Source of the DNA: Ephydatia muelleri
Taxonomy: Eukaryota > Porifera > Demospongiae > Spongillida > Spongillidae
Direction of reading: 5' to 3'
Length of the DNA stretch: 64,000 nt
Assembly (NCBI GenBank): GCA_013339895.1
Contig: JABACO010000007.1
Span: 11,083,577 to 11,147,576 of the forward strand
Below the pieces are notes generated by a model, which was given only the letters and a program-made list of their open reading frames with translations, ran no database searches and had not been told where the DNA came from. Numbering within the stretch: position 1 is the stretch's first letter; each line of letters begins with the position of its first letter. Shown piece by piece: positions 1-12,000 of the stretch. A program made the translations under genes and the position numbers.

Positions 1-124
1 AACGTCCCTCTTCTCAGTGTGCAGGACAAAGAGGATTGGAGCCAGCAGCTCGTGCATACCTTGTCTGTACTCTATGTCAGGATGCTCCTTAGCGTAGCAG
101 AACAATATCTGCAGCATAGTGTCC
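1..124 (-). CDS. TBC1D5: TBC1D5-like exon 6 (glutamine finger), cut by window edge
   Basis: Acceptor CCTCCAG. Codes TMLQILFCYAKEHPDIEY followed by RQGMHELLAPILFVLH, the glutamine-finger motif of TBC domains. No donor is reached before position 1, so the exon continues outside the window. Confidence 0.88.
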
Positions 125-2115
125 CTGGAGGGTGGATGGGGAGGAGGGAGGGGTGGGAGGAAGAAGAAGGGGGAGGGAGAAGGGGTGGGGAGGAGGAAAA
201 AGGGTGAGGAGGAAAAGGTGGGGAGTGGGGAGGAGGAGGAAGGGATGGGGAGGAGAAGCACGCATGAATGATAAGAATAGTATCGGAGAAGAGAAGGGGA
301 AAGACAAGAGAAGGGGACAGATTCAAAGCACGGAGGTGAAGGGGGTGGCAGGTTCCGTACTGGATATCTTGCTGTCTGAAGAATGGGACATCTGGAAAGG
401 TCCGAGTGATGTCTTGATTGATGCTCTGTTTCAGTTCTCCGTCCATAAAATACTTATGCCAAGGGCTCTGCATATGTGTGTGCATTTGTGTGTGTGCATG
501 TGCGTGTGCATTTGTGTGTGCATGAGTGTGTGTGTGCACGTGTGTATGAGTATGCACATGTGCAGGTGTGTGTGTACAGGTGTGTGATGTGCAGGTGTGT
601 GTGTACAGGTGTGATGTGTCATCAACAAATGTTGTATGCGCAGGTGTGTATGCATGATATGAATAATGGACAAGTTGTTGCTATGACTACGACATCAGGG
701 CAGGCACACGACTGGCTCACATCGGAGTCTTGGGAGAGAGGATTGTTCACTGCCACGTCCAGACTGAGTGAGAGGTTGTGGGGGTCCCGTATGTGCTGGG
801 GAGGAGGTAGAGGTGAAGGGTTAGATACTGGGGAGGGGGGGGGGGAGAAGCAAGAGGCGAGGCATTTGGAGAAGGAGAACGAGATGACCTGAAGGTTATG
901 CTTATGTACCTGATGATGGACACATAATTGGGGAAGAGGATATTCCTCCTCCCCATCCCTCTCCCCCCTTAATGGGTTGGGACTCCTCCCCTGAGTTTAG
1001 CCACACCTCCTCCTCCATGCATCTAAACATCCCTGACATGCACTCCATTTGGAGTGAAGTTTCACAAACGGCTGTACTGTTTGTGGTGGTAATTTGCACA
1101 TACCTTGCAATTGTGACCACACCCCTAACCCTGTGACCACACCCCTAACCCTTCTCCCTACCTGCTTCATGAGGTCATCATAAAGACGTCTGTTCTTTTC
1201 AGATGCTTCTTTCCACTGGTCGTGTTGCTCGGGGATACATCCCAGGAAGAGCTATGGAGGAGGGAGGTAGGGGGAGAAGGGGAGGGGGGAGAGGGAGAGG
1301 GAGAGGGGAGGAGAAGGGGAGGGACAGAGAGGGAGAGGGGGAGGAGAAGGGGAAGGAGGGAGAGGGAGGAGAAGGGGAGGGAGGGGGGGGAGAGGGAGAG
1401 GGGGAGGAGAAGGGGAGGGAGGAAGAAGAAGAGGGAGGACGGGAGAAGAGGGAGGAGGGGAGGGAGAGGGAGAGGGAGAGGAGAAAGGGAGGGAGGGAGA
1501 GTGAGGGGGAGAAGAGGGAGGAGGGGAGGGAGAGGGAGGTTGTGCTGTCATCCATTGCATGCAACATGCCTTCGAGAGGTATTCACAGCAACAAATGCAT
1601 GCAAAAGTGTCAGATGAGATGCTGAGATGCGCTAATAGTCGGATGCTGATGTGCCACTGCTCACGTGATCCACACACACACACCCAACACACAAATCTCA
1701 CAGCAGAACGACAAATACCAATACCCTGCACAAACGCTAAACACACTCTTTTAAAAAGGCCACATACACGACAACGCATAGCGTTTACCTTCCAGCATAC
1801 AGAACGGATTCCAAACTTAAACATCTCGCCGGATAAAGCGAACTGTTTGAGGACCTTGAGGTAGCCAGGCTGACACAGCAGCTTTGTCCCGTCGCTCCTG
1901 CGGGACACAATAGTCGCCAGGGGTGAGCGCCATTATTGGGTGTCATGTCGCGCATTGATGACAAGAGCTGGTGAAGTCGTATAACTAACTACCTTCCCCC
2001 ACCCACTTCCCTCCAAGGCACTGTAGAGAGACGCATACGGAACCCACCATTTCTCGCTGACGGGTCGCACTTGATTTCCTAATCGGTTCCACGTAGCCTC
2101 GCTATCCGCTTCCAT
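1..2115 (-). CDS. TBC1D5: TBC1D5-like Rab GTPase-activating protein, 5' part (six exons, runs off left edge)
   Basis: Joined exons 2048-2115, 1789-1897, 1162-1251, 721-795, 361-467 and 1-124 on the minus strand give 573 nt, exactly 191 open codons, with GT-AG introns and compatible phases throughout. The protein reads into a TBC domain: GIRSVCWKLFLGCIPE (about residues 52-67) is the usual TBC entry, INQDITRTFP carries the arginine finger (R136), and YRQGMHELLAP carries the glutamine finger (Q171). These two residues drive GTP hydrolysis on Rab proteins. The spacing, the NNPLSQD stretch and the YAKEHP...QGMHELLAP stretch match TBC1D5, a Rab7 GAP that works with retromer on endosomes and autophagosomes (family knowledge). 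The rest of the TBC domain and the C-terminal tail lie beyond position 1. The gene is transcribed away from the ROCO gene's 3' end, about 6.4 kb off. Orthology to TBC1D5 rather than a close TBC relative is likely but untested. Confidence 0.87.
130..300. repeat. purine-rich low-complexity tract
   Basis: GGGA/GGAGGA-type imperfect repeat inside the intron between exons 5 and 6 of the TBC1D5-like gene. Open reading frames through it are compositional. Confidence 0.8.
361..467 (-). CDS. TBC1D5: TBC1D5-like exon 5 (arginine finger)
   Basis: 107 nt between ATATGCAG and GTACGG. Codes SPWHKYFMDGELK, then the IxxDxxRTxP motif INQDITRTFP with the arginine finger, then FFRQQDI. It ends with two bases of a glutamine codon completed by the next exon. 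Confidence 0.87.
472..620. repeat. TG-rich microsatellite
   Basis: Imperfect (TG)n with TGCATG and TGTACAGG interruptions, directly upstream of the acceptor of TBC1D5-like exon 5 on the minus strand. Confidence 0.8.
721..795 (-). CDS. TBC1D5: TBC1D5-like exon 4
   Basis: 75 nt (25 codons) between CCCCAG and GTGAGC. Codes HIRDPHN and VNNPLSQDSD. The NNPLSQD block is a good sign of TBC1D5 itself rather than of TBC proteins in general. Confidence 0.85.
1162..1251 (-). CDS. TBC1D5: TBC1D5-like exon 3
   Basis: 90 nt (30 codons) between CCATAG and GTAGGG. Codes LFLGCIPEQHDQW and RRLYDDLMKQ, the WK-x-FLG-like start of the TBC fold. A long purine tract lies directly upstream in the intron. Confidence 0.87.
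1255..1542. repeat. purine-rich GGGAGA tract
   Basis: Nearly pure A/G on the plus strand for almost 290 bases, intronic, ending at the acceptor of TBC1D5-like exon 3. On the sense strand it forms an exceptionally long polypyrimidine tract. Confidence 0.8.
1789..1897 (-). CDS. TBC1D5: TBC1D5-like exon 2
   Basis: 109 nt between CCCGCAG and GTAAAC. Codes SDGTKLLCQPGYLKVLKQF then GEMFKFGIRSVCWK, the lead-in and first helix of the TBC domain. It ends in phase 0. Confidence 0.85.
2048..2115 (-). CDS. TBC1D5: TBC1D5-like exon 1 (start codon)
   Basis: Starts at ATG 2115 (MEADSEATWNRLG...). I place the donor at TG|GTGGGT, which splits a tryptophan codon. This phase joins exon 2 in frame and gives EKW|SDGTKLL. 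A stronger-looking donor 44-46 bases downstream (AAG|GTAGTT) leaves the frame broken, so it was not chosen. The start exon is the least certain of the six. Confidence 0.65.
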
Positions 2116-4350
2116 AGCTATCCCTGTACTGTGTCTGGCCTAAGCTTTGCAGCAGCTGCGACTGAAATGAGTGCCGGATAATTAGGATAATTGCTCGTTC
2201 CCAGACCACATTGTACAATTCATGATCATGAAGACCTTCGACTTGCGTCACAGCCATTTTAAAGAAAGCGGAAAACCAACTTCTCTTCACTGAACCTCAG
2301 AATAGTAATACACACCAATTATTAAGTATCTGACTAATTAATTATTCACACGCGATGGTAATTTAGCTGTAAGTTTGATTTGGCACACAAGTAGTGTACA
2401 CTAAACAAAGTGCTCCTTGCCTAGGCCTAAATAACTTTTCACTAGTGGAGTGGCTGACGACCTAACAATTATTGGGGTAATGATGGAGGAATTGTAATCG
2501 GTGGGCCCGTGGTGTGGCCAATACTGTTTAAAAACGTTTGGTTTACGAGTAATGGTCCCTAGTATCGTGCAGCAGGTCGATTACATCATCTATTGGTGAA
2601 CCGATCAGATTTGGGTATATAGTAATTAATGTTTCACAGATTGCTTAATTAGGAACGCAATTATCGACCCACAACCACTGCATTACATTTCCCATATATA
2701 AACTTTGTGTGTTTGTGAAAAATTCACTCTGGTCTTCCTTCAGAGCGAATAAATCTTTCGCCTTTTACTAAAGATTTCCGTGGAGGAGGACATATGATGA
2801 GTCTTCTCTAATTTTTAGAAGGTTCTCGTATGAGAACCGCACTTTTAAACGAATAAAATCAGACTGTCACTTGCACCTCCCTCCCCTTGCAGCTGTATAG
2901 CTGATCACACCCCCTCCCAGTCACAACAACACCCATGAGCACGCTGCCACACAGCACACACACACACACACCACACACTCGTTCTATATATTTCTCCCGC
3001 TTCATACACTAGCGTTGTTGTGGTACTGCATTCACGCGAGTGTAACGTGAACGTACTATCAACACGCATATGATTTATAATAAAAAAAAAAGGGGTGTTT
3101 TGACACTGATTGGATTGCACAGGCATACAAGTTAATGATAAAATGAAGATTAGTCCAGCATAATTGATGCGTTTTTTGTAGAATCAAAGAAGCAATGTTA
3201 AATTTAATTGGTAAAGTCTTCAGAGCTACTGTATGATGCCACGACCAAACCCAATCATATGCTCTGTCGTCAGACATGATGATCTCCCACTGTTCTCATC
3301 CAAATGAATCTAACCATGTACGAAATTCGTTGTGAGTGGCCTATGACAGTGTAGTACAAATGACCTCTCTGTAAAGAATGTGTTTAAATTTAATAAAATG
3401 GATAAATTTAAAACAGCCGAGATCTGTTCCCATAGCATCCATAATCGAAGAAGACGGTTTTTCAGTTGTCAAAGTGCTACACTTGCCACACGGGTGAATC
3501 CCTAGACGCTACGAAATACGTAAAAGTAACACTATAGAGTAGTACACATGAATGTAGCAACATTTAATTGACAAGCAGCTGTGTCAGTGACACATGAATG
3601 TAGCAACATTTAATTGACAAGCAGCTGTGTTCTTCAGTCCTGAATTCGACAAGCTTTGACTTACAAAACCGAAGTGCTGCATCATCCTTCTTTTTATTGA
3701 CCCCTCCCTAGTGAGGACCTTTTCCACTATTTCCTAGGTACAGAGCAGACGGATGCATGGTTTAGACGTTAAGCATGTAGGTAAAAAGACGAACTTGTAC
3801 CCACCATTTGCAATATTTTCATCACAAGGTTCTTGTCTTAGAGATTGACAAAAAAGCGTAGCCATTTCGGATTTTAATTGTGCATGACTATGCATGGTGA
3901 AAAATAATTCACCATGTACCATGCACCGGTACTACTTGCGCAACTGCATGCAACTTTCCCATGCATGCATGAGTGTGCACCTTTGGTACAATGCATTTAC
4001 CTCATACACATTTCCCTTTATCCTAAATGACTGGGCACTGAAAGCTTGCAGCATCGTTTTAAGCTCGCCAATTGCTGTTTGTATCGCTGCATGTTGACCA
4101 CTTTCAAGGGATTGTATATATAGTCTTGCATCTACTGATCGCAGGAAAGCTGGTGACTATTGTCACTCGATTGGTTTAGGTCCGAAGACGTAGTAGAGCT
4201 TACTAGTACTTGAAGATGAAAGCTCTCCGCAAGATGGTTACGAACTGTAGGGCTCGGGGACGGGGACTAATATGGCCGTGCAACCGGTAATGGAGATGCA
4301 GAGAAAGAGCCAGTGATACTCATACCGACGTTTCTAGAGTCAGCTAGGGG
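2116..4350. other. intergenic DNA, no gene recognised
   Basis: AT-rich sequence upstream of the TBC1D5-like start codon. It must contain that gene's 5' UTR and promoter, but no element stands out. Two copies of a 40-bp sequence (3545-3584 and 3591-3630) form a tandem duplication with a 46-bp period. Otherwise I see only short low-confidence ORFs. Confidence 0.5.
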
Positions 4351-4369
4351 TCGGATTGCAATTGTCTCA

Positions 4370-6156
4370 AGTTCCAAAATCAGCTTGCTCCGCCTTCTCA
4401 AAATGCACGTGCCCTTGTCTGCGATTGCAATTGTCCAAGATGGTGTTCACGAAATTTCCCTTTAACTGTTGCCTTTGCAAAAAGAACTTAGTATTCAAGA
4501 GCAAATATTTCTGACAAGTGCTCTCAGAGACCACGCGCAGTGCATTAGTCGGGCACAAAAAATCGTCGAACCACATGATATCTGCCCTCCTGCGTCATGC
4601 AGGTTCTGTCAGCACCGATCATGAAGATCAAGAAGCATGCAATGGTTGGTCTCACAGAAGAGTGGCAGAATTCAGGTTTCATTATAGCGACGTGATGTGA
4701 TCTGATGGCTCCTACGATCCTGCCATATAGTAGTTCCAGCACCTGAGTCCGAGACTGAAATTGTATAAGCACCGCGGATTGCGAAAACGGAGAAGCAGCG
4801 GCTAGTAGTAGTAGCCTCACCGAGGAATGGAAAAATTCAGGTACATGTAAAATGGTTATGTTATATGATCGTATCATCACTATTTAATACTTAATTTGTG
4901 TAACCCCTGAAGAAGCAGCAGTGTCTACAGAGCTACAATTAAGTGAAGCTAGTACTGGTAAGGCCAATACTGTACGCACTGAGATTTTTATTTAGATGAT
5001 TATAAACCATTCTTGTCAGATCTTATGCAATGGCTTACCTCATTGTTCGTAGTCCTCGGCCAATTGTGAGTATGCTAATACATAATATTAACTTCTTAAA
5101 ATAATACAACTACTTTTCCTGCATCGCAGGGCATGACTAACTTAAAGTTTATTATCCACACATTGCGCATTTTATGTCCACAAGGTTCCTATTGTTTCAG
5201 TTTTGAGGAAATACAAGCTACCGGGGCACACTGCTATAATTCTAGTAAGTGAATTGTAAATCAACAACTTAAACTCACTCAATTAATGTTATACTGTAGA
5301 ATCAGTCCAGTACTGGTGTTCCGTTTTATGTAAATTCAATAACTTCAACTTTGAAGATGTGCCTAGCAAATCCAATGATTTCAGAACACCTCGTGCGATT
5401 GTGTTATTTGCGGTTGCTTACATGCTACATGTTAGGTTACAGATGACATGTTAAAGTTTGGTCCAGCATCATCACAACACTGAGAGGTATGTACATGTCC
5501 ATACACTTGTTTGAGACTGTTATATATATTTAATTATATACATGTGAGAGTTTTAATTCTGGTATCCGATGTCGCAGTATTTTTGCTAGCAAGCAAGCAT
5601 GCTCCAATTTTTAACATTTGTAACGGCTTTGCTAGCCAGGAGAGCATAAGATTGATGTGTTCTGGTGGAATTTAGGGACATGCCTTTTATTAATTGCATA
5701 ATTCTATGCCTGTTAATAGGTGTGGCACTGGACTACAGCAGCTTTACAAATCATCAGAGGTGCAGGAATTTGTTGGCTCTCAGTCAGGCTCATCTCACGA
5801 ACGTGCTATTTTTAGGTTTATTGCTAATTCGTTTTTATTGTATATAAATTCCCCTAAAGTTGGACATCGGAATCTAGCTGTTTTTTTTTGAATGCGGTGG
5901 AAGGCCGTACTGCATTGTGCAGTACATCAGTAGAGCCAATCATGGTGCTATAGAATATGAACAGCACAAGAATGACTTCGAGTGCCCTCTTCTGTCAAGG
6001 AGTAAGATCCTTCAAGTTGTCCCTTCGACTGGCATCATGCGATCTATTTCTCTGGTTCACGAATGTGACACTTCATGTGGACTTCGTGAGATGAGAACAA
6101 AAAGAACTGTAGAAAGACAAGGTTATTACGTTGAACTCAAAACTGCTATCTCATGA
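4370..6156 (+). pseudogene. possible spliced or decayed plus-strand coding region of unknown family
   Basis: Several short open stretches on the plus strand have splice-like borders. Two contain a similar LTEEW(Q/K)NSG motif, one ending near 4673 and one near 4840. A stretch at 5694-5891 ends in a run of ten T, and in a shifted frame 5887-6156 continues with FECPLLSRSKILQVVPSTG, SISLVHECDTSCGLRE and a TGA stop. The C/H-rich SIVHEC-like tail looks like tails I associate with transposon-encoded proteins, but I cannot name the family. It could be a degraded mobile element or a real gene with small exons. The T-run frameshift argues for decay or a sequencing slip. Confidence 0.25.
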
Positions 6157-7021
6157 CTGGAAGAATACCACCTATTGCTTTAATGTGCATTGTATATGGA
6201 GTACAGTGTAAAGCTTTTGTGTCTATTGAGCTAGTTTATTGTGATTATGGTCTTACTATGATCGCTACATGTACTACCATACATTTTTATACATTCGCGT
6301 AACAATAACATGACCGTATCTAATTAAAAGCGTAACATGACCGTATCGTTAACGTTACGTTGATTCATCACAGCGTAGGCGAGGGTCGGGGTACCTAACT
6401 GCCACGTCACGTCCCTAAATGCACGCGAACCTCTCGTCCCTTACGTTATAAACGCAATATTAAAAACCCCATGTACTCCACGGCTGTTTCGAGATGGACA
6501 TTATAGGTTGTTAAAAACGTATTTATAAACAATTCATGTCCGGATCACTTAGGAGCTCATTATACAATGTAGTTCTAATGTTCTAATTGCGAAGATGCGT
6601 TTGCCATAAAATTTTTAAGCTGTTCTATATTCAGTTCGGCACTAAACAACGTTATTGAAATGTTATTTCTTAGTCCACTAAAGTCGCGCATCTCATAGTT
6701 TCTTTTGGCATTCCTGAAGCACTCGAACGGCAACCAATTTTTTTTGAGAAATTGCCTCCACCATTTTGTAAAGACAGATCTTTACCCATTGTAAACATAT
6801 GCGCAGACTTTTTTTCTGAAGCGAGAACATCACGTGTGCGCTCCGTGCTTCAATCGAAGGCAATGGAAATTTCTCCATGTCAAGTGCAGAGATGCTGCAG
6901 GGTATGCGGAAATGTATACTGCAGGGTATGCGGACACAGGTTGTTGAACAAAACTTCTTGAGGCAATCAAGAGGCAACCTTTAATTGCTTTCTCTGTGGA
7001 TCTTAGAACATGCATTGACAT

Positions 7022-7206
7022 TCACTGCGCCACAGCATTTAGTATGCAGAGCTGTGCCGAGTCTGCATATGAACCATATGCAGATGAGTATCATTGAAGT
7101 GTTCATATGCAGACGTCTGCATATGAACACTTCAATGATACTCATCTGCATATGGTTCATATGCAGACTCGGCACAACTCTGCATACTAAATGCTGTGGC
7201 GCAGTG
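7022..7206. mobile_element. fold-back (palindromic) MITE with 8-bp flanking direct repeat
   Basis: The sequence is an inverted repeat centred between 7114 and 7115, with arms of about 92 bp, no loop and only one mismatch. ATTGACAT occurs directly at 7014-7021 and again at 7207-7214, which fits an 8-bp target-site duplication (one extra T sits at the left border). The outer end reads CACTGCGCCACAGC. Eight-base duplications are typical of hAT-superfamily elements, so a non-autonomous hAT fold-back element is the best call. Transcribed, it would make one long hairpin. Confidence 0.75.
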
Positions 7207-7384
7207 ATTGACATCAGCAACGACACTGGCTAATTTCTGCAAATCATGTAGACCTGCTATATCCAAGGCAAAAAAGCAGCAGCCAAGAAGATTCCATACA
7301 AATATATAACTCTAATTATGAAATACTCTGTTGAAAATCATATCCGGATATTAGCATAAAACGGTATTCGGGCGATTTGTTGAT

Positions 7385-7545
7385 GCTGACGACGAATACC
7401 TAAGTACCTCCGAATGGAGAAACATAAACCGGTTATTAAAATTCACTAATCGATTTTTCCGAGTAATGCTAAATAGCTATTCGAACGGATAGGTTTTTGC
7501 GAATATCCGAATAACCCGAATAACAGTAAACCGGAAAACCGGTTA
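7385..7545. mobile_element. CCGGTT-rich transposon remnant
   Basis: AAACCGGTTATT, GAATAACCCGAATAAC and AAAACCGGTTAC words resemble the sub-terminal composition of the better preserved element at 12174-12887. No termini were resolved here. Confidence 0.35.
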
Positions 7546-7560
7546 CACACTCTAAAATTT

Positions 7561-7737
7561 CAGACGATCTAGCAAAGCAGCTGCTATTTTGGGAAGTTGA
7601 TATGCCAAGCGCTGCTTGTCTAAAGCAAAAGCTAGTTCGCTGGAAACTCCTTTGGAATGAAGGCAAACGTGAAGACAAACCAGAGGATTTGATGGATGCA
7701 TTGCCATATGCAGATGATCACATTTTTGCCAACTAAT
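7561..7737 (+). pseudogene. hAT-type transposase C-terminal fragment
   Basis: Plus-strand frame reads DDLAKQLLFWEVDMPSAACL, then LVRWKLLWNEGK and a PEDLMDALPYADDHIFAN end before a stop. The order of an acidic-W helix, a K-x-x-RWK-x-x-W segment and a 'P..L..AL...D...FAN' segment resembles the region before the dimerisation domain in hAT transposases of the THAP0/ZMYM-like group. Only this piece remains. Family level is moderately sure; subgroup is not. Confidence 0.4.
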
Positions 7738-7739
7738 TT

Positions 7740-8500
7740 TAATTGATGATGTACGGACACCGATTGGATCTTGTCAGGCAGAAAGGTCTTTTTAAGTTTT
7801 GAGACGAATAAAATCACTCTTACGTTCAACAATGACCGAAGAAAGGTTGACAGGTCTAATCATGATGTCTCCACCATGCCGAGTGTTTGTCGTTTTAATA
7901 ACAGTTTCCGTTTGTCGTTACAAACGGAAACTGTTGTACCGCGTTAAAATGTTTTGCAAATCTATTTTGTTTGATGAGTCAGAAGATTAGACTGTTCACT
8001 TTATGTTCTTTTCAGGTGTGTAATTATAAAGCGGTGTAGATTCAAAATTGTATCGGGCCATGTGTTCAAATAAGCGGCGCGTCATATCTTTAGTTTGTTG
8101 GAAAATGTACTGCATTTAAAAAGCGGCTGGGGCTACGCCCCAGACCCCTTTAGTGAGGGGCCTATACGCCCTCCACATTTAAACCCCCCCCCCCCCCCCC
8201 AATATAAATTCGTATGTCTGCCCCTGTGTGTTGTGCCTGTGATCCAATGGAGCCTATATCCATCTCTCTAACCTCTCATGATCAGTTCACGAGTGAAGAT
8301 TTGGTGCTGAGACTGCACTTTGTTGAGGTGAGACATACATTCATGTCTGCACGCAGGTATACGTTACGTGTGTACATACATCGCATACATGTACAATACA
8401 CATCTCATGTGCGGCTTTATGTTATGCTGAGTCTTTAACCTGTTGATCTAACATGCTCGGGATGGGATGAGAGGGTGTTAAAGGGTGCAGTCCGGCTGCT
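7740..8500. other. intergenic DNA with poly-C tract
   Basis: No gene seen. Contains a run of 17 C at 8184-8200 beside a GGGGCTACGCCCCAGACCCC stretch (8130-8149), which looks like the end of a degraded mobile element. Confidence 0.4.
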
Positions 8501-8502
8501 AA

Positions 8503-8508
8503 TTTATT
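8503..8508 (-). terminator. polyadenylation signal AATAAA of the ROCO gene
   Basis: TTTATT on the plus strand reads AATAAA on the minus strand, about 195 bases past the TGA at 8702-8704. It is the first canonical signal I see downstream of the Death-domain exon. Confidence 0.5.
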
Positions 8509-8701
8509 AACCAATCATTTTGTAATGGCGAACTTTAACAGAGTACAGCACTTTATACACACAATACAATAAACGCAGATTACAAGCAACAACAGGCAGG
8601 CTGTCTAGAAGTTGAGGTTGGAGGTGTGTCATGTGTGGAAACTGTGACCTAGGGCAGGGAGGAAAAGAGAAGGAAATAAATCACAATACAGAAATGGAAC
8701 T

Positions 8702-9045
8702 TCAGCATGTAGCAACAAACACACTGAGCAAAGTGCATCTACGTACTTTGTACTTTGTTGCAAGATCATTTGCTTGTCTCTCTTTGCCTACAGCACGAAG
8801 AACTGATAACAGACTTTGGAGGGATGGAGGAGTGTGGTTGGGTGGTGCCCAGTCTAACCATCTCTTTAACATGGCCTCATAATAGTCCTCATCCCCATTC
8901 CGTCCAGGTTCACGAACAATGGAGTCCAGTTCATCACTGGTAAAGCCTAGTTCCCAGCCTATGGCCCGCCACTTATCACGTGCAGATTTGGTAGACTGAA
9001 ATATATTGCCATGATCACATTCATTCAAGGTAGCTGTGATGGCAT
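8702..9045 (-). CDS. ROCO exon 14: C-terminal Death domain
   Basis: 344 nt, acceptor AATTTTTAG, completing a split aspartate codon and ending at TGA 8702-8704. The fold signature is visible: ARDKWRAIGWELGFTSDELD, then the charged loop, YYEAMLKRWLDWAP, and PSLQSLLSVLRAVGKERQAN. This is the W-x-x-IGxxLG...L-x-x-I...ML-x-x-WL...L-x-x-ALR pattern of Death domains, which pair with other Death domains to build signalling complexes. Confidence 0.9.
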
Positions 9046-12000
9046 CTAAAAATTGAGAATTTTACATATTGGCAAATGGTAATACAAAATACGTGGTTGG
9101 TATACCAGTACACACTGCATACAAATGACAATTGCCCTCTACCCTTAACTGAGTAAATAGATCAACTAGCATCACAAATATACAACTCACATATGTTCAA
9201 TTACAACATTTAAAGAGATAACACATGTCAGACTGGTTGGTACCTTGTTTGTGGTCAACACCAATGAGATGGGACAGCTGGGGCTCCATCTTGCTCCACT
9301 GGCTAATATTCACCTCCATATTTCCATTCCAATCAGTCATGGTTGTCATACCATTGACTAGCATCTCCTTCAATGCTTCACATTCTACAGGAGCTGCAAC
9401 GTGGTCTGAGGTAGCCTCACGTGGACATGTGATCAACTCCACCCTTGAAACTGTTGGGCAAAACTCATCACGTGCATTTTTGATGACTTTAATAACTGAT
9501 AATATCAACTGGGGATAGTGGATGTTGGATTTGTCAGAGGTGGACACTGCACACAGAAGACATTGGAAGTCTTCTCTCATCTCAATGACAGTGGAGAACC
9601 CTTCCTTACTTCTCCAACTGATTCCTCGGCTCCACACAGTGCATCTACGATTGTAGGGTTTCAGTTCAGGCACTAAACATGGCCCCACAGTTGGCAAGGG
9701 AAACTGATCAGCTACTCTTGAGACAAGAACATGGAGGAAGCGTGGGGAGAAGGACTGGTTGATATTGGTAGAGCAGATCTGCCAGATAAATGCATTATCA
9801 GGGATGATAACATTGTCAGGTCTGTTAGCACTAACAAGGGGTGGGAAGAACAGGTCAGGACAGGAAGTACAGTTAAGAGCTCCCTGAGCATTTGTGCTGG
9901 TGGAGGCAAACGTGATTGGCTGACATAGCTCAAATCGAACAAGAAATTGAGTCATCATATCAATATTGTATTTTGGTTCAGGGAAGTGGCATTTGAGAAC
10001 TGATATGGGGATCAAACCTGTGTTGCTGGCTATGGGAAGGTGCTCTTCAAAATTCGAAGGTGCAAACAGAACTCCATTCACCTTCTCAAGCAATGCCTCT
10101 GGACGAAACACTATCCAGCTATCATTGAGTTTAGTGTCACTCGCAAAGAACACGATAAAACCTTTGTCAGACAATACCTTCAAATGCTCTGACACCTCGG
10201 TGGCATCAGTTGGTAGAACCTTTGGGTCTTCTTGGCTCAATAGGTTCAGAAGCTGAGATAATGATAGAGCATCTTGATCTGCAGGGACCTTGTCATTCAA
10301 GAAGGCATACATCACGTGGCAAGTTAGAGATATGGCAGGGCACCTGAGCCTCACTTCATCAATAGTACTGTACAGTAATGATAAAAAGCTGCCAAATACT
10401 TCTCCCCTAAACGATGTGACATTAAGAGCTGTAAACCGAACAAAAATGTGCTGCTTGATGGCATCCCTAGCTACCTGCTCTATCTGAGTACGTAAGAACT
10501 CTAACTTCCCCTCATCACTGATACAATCTGCATGGGTGCCTACTACAATGATGGAGGATTGCTGGGAACACTTTTTACACACGTTGCCAATCATTGCAGA
10601 CCAGAAGTACAATTGTGCAGTGATCTCCTTTAAGGTAAGCAGGAGATTGACTAGCAGAAGGAAGATGGAGGGAGTGGTATTTGAGATGTGCTCCAATATA
10701 GAGGAATGGCTGCTGTAATACTCCCTGTGTCCAGCTAGGTCGTATATGGTCATGTTTGCTTTTGGACCCTTAACACGATGAGAGATGATTCCAGCTGTGT
10801 AGGCTTTTACAGGTTTTCTGATTGGTTTTCTAGCAGGCTGCTGAATTACAAGAGATAATGTTCAATGTGTATCGCTGCATGATTTAAGGTAGTGTAAATA
10901 TCCTAATGCTATATCGGCTAGTTATTACTGTAATGGAAAATGTATGAAAGGGAAAGGCTCAGAAAAACATAATTCAGTAAGAGGAAGATACAAATTTCAA
11001 GTAAATTGTATTTATTAAAATTCAGTTACCTGATCAGTAAAGAAAGCCTTCATTCAAAGTTAAGTGACCACTCATATATGTAATCAAGTTATGCTGATAA
11101 TACTTCAGGTTTTTTCATTTGGGATCATCTCCGTGAAAAGGGACCTAACGCATGATTTTAATTTATTTGATATCTTACAAGTCTAAAATGTCCACAACAC
11201 ATTGCTTCTTACGAACTGAGAATCGAAGTATCTGTCATGGAGTTGTAAGGCTCTTAATGTTTTGTTAGCTAATGCAAACGTCATTTCTATTACGCGTACT
11301 AGAAAGTATATAATGCAAGAACTAGGTCCCTTTTCTGATCCCATTTCTAAAATAATAACATCATAAAAATTTTTCATATTTGAATGGATCCTTTTCACAA
11401 CAAATGAGGTGTGTCCGATGTCAGGTGGTTGTGTCTGGATGGCCTTCACTCTGGCATATGCCAAGATATAGGACTACTACATGTAGCTAATAGCATCATC
11501 CATTACACACTCACCTGATCACCTTCGCAATCTTCACTCATGGACTGGGAGCAATCCTTTATGGCCTACATGTATGCAGAACAAATGAGGGTAATTCTAA
11601 AGACAAGTGTAAACCATTTCAACACTCTGCATGTAAATCAATGTTGCCACCTAGTGAAATGTACAGGATCTCCCACATGATGTGCTACACTACCCAGACT
11701 TTCAGAAAACATGATCACTGAGTGAGATCACCATGAAGTGTGCCCAGACAATACGGTTAGGGGACATGTACATGTAAAAACACAACACTCAGCACCAAAT
11801 ACAATACATCATTCTTCATCTGCAATCAAATGCCTGTCATTGTATAGATAAGTGTGGAAGTGGGCTGATACTGTAGATGCTGATGTTTCTGGACAAGAAA
11901 TGAATCCGAATCCGAATCAGATGAAGGCTTGTATCTTTCCTTCTAGCTTCCTTGAAATACCGCAAAACAATTTCTGATCTAGAGATATCGTTTATTAACA

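Noticed and set aside
1203-1625. Glycine/glutamate/arginine-rich ORF
   Set aside because: Compositional reading of a purine tract in a TBC1D5-like intron.
1993-2115. Longer TBC1D5-like exon 1 ending at AAG|GTAGTT
   Set aside because: That donor is in phase 0, whereas exon 2 needs two bases carried over. The TG|GTGGGT donor fits both the frame and the tryptophan expected there.
11183-11464. 93-codon minus-strand ORF between Roc exons
   Set aside because: No splice sites that would add it in frame, and no likeness to Roc sequence.
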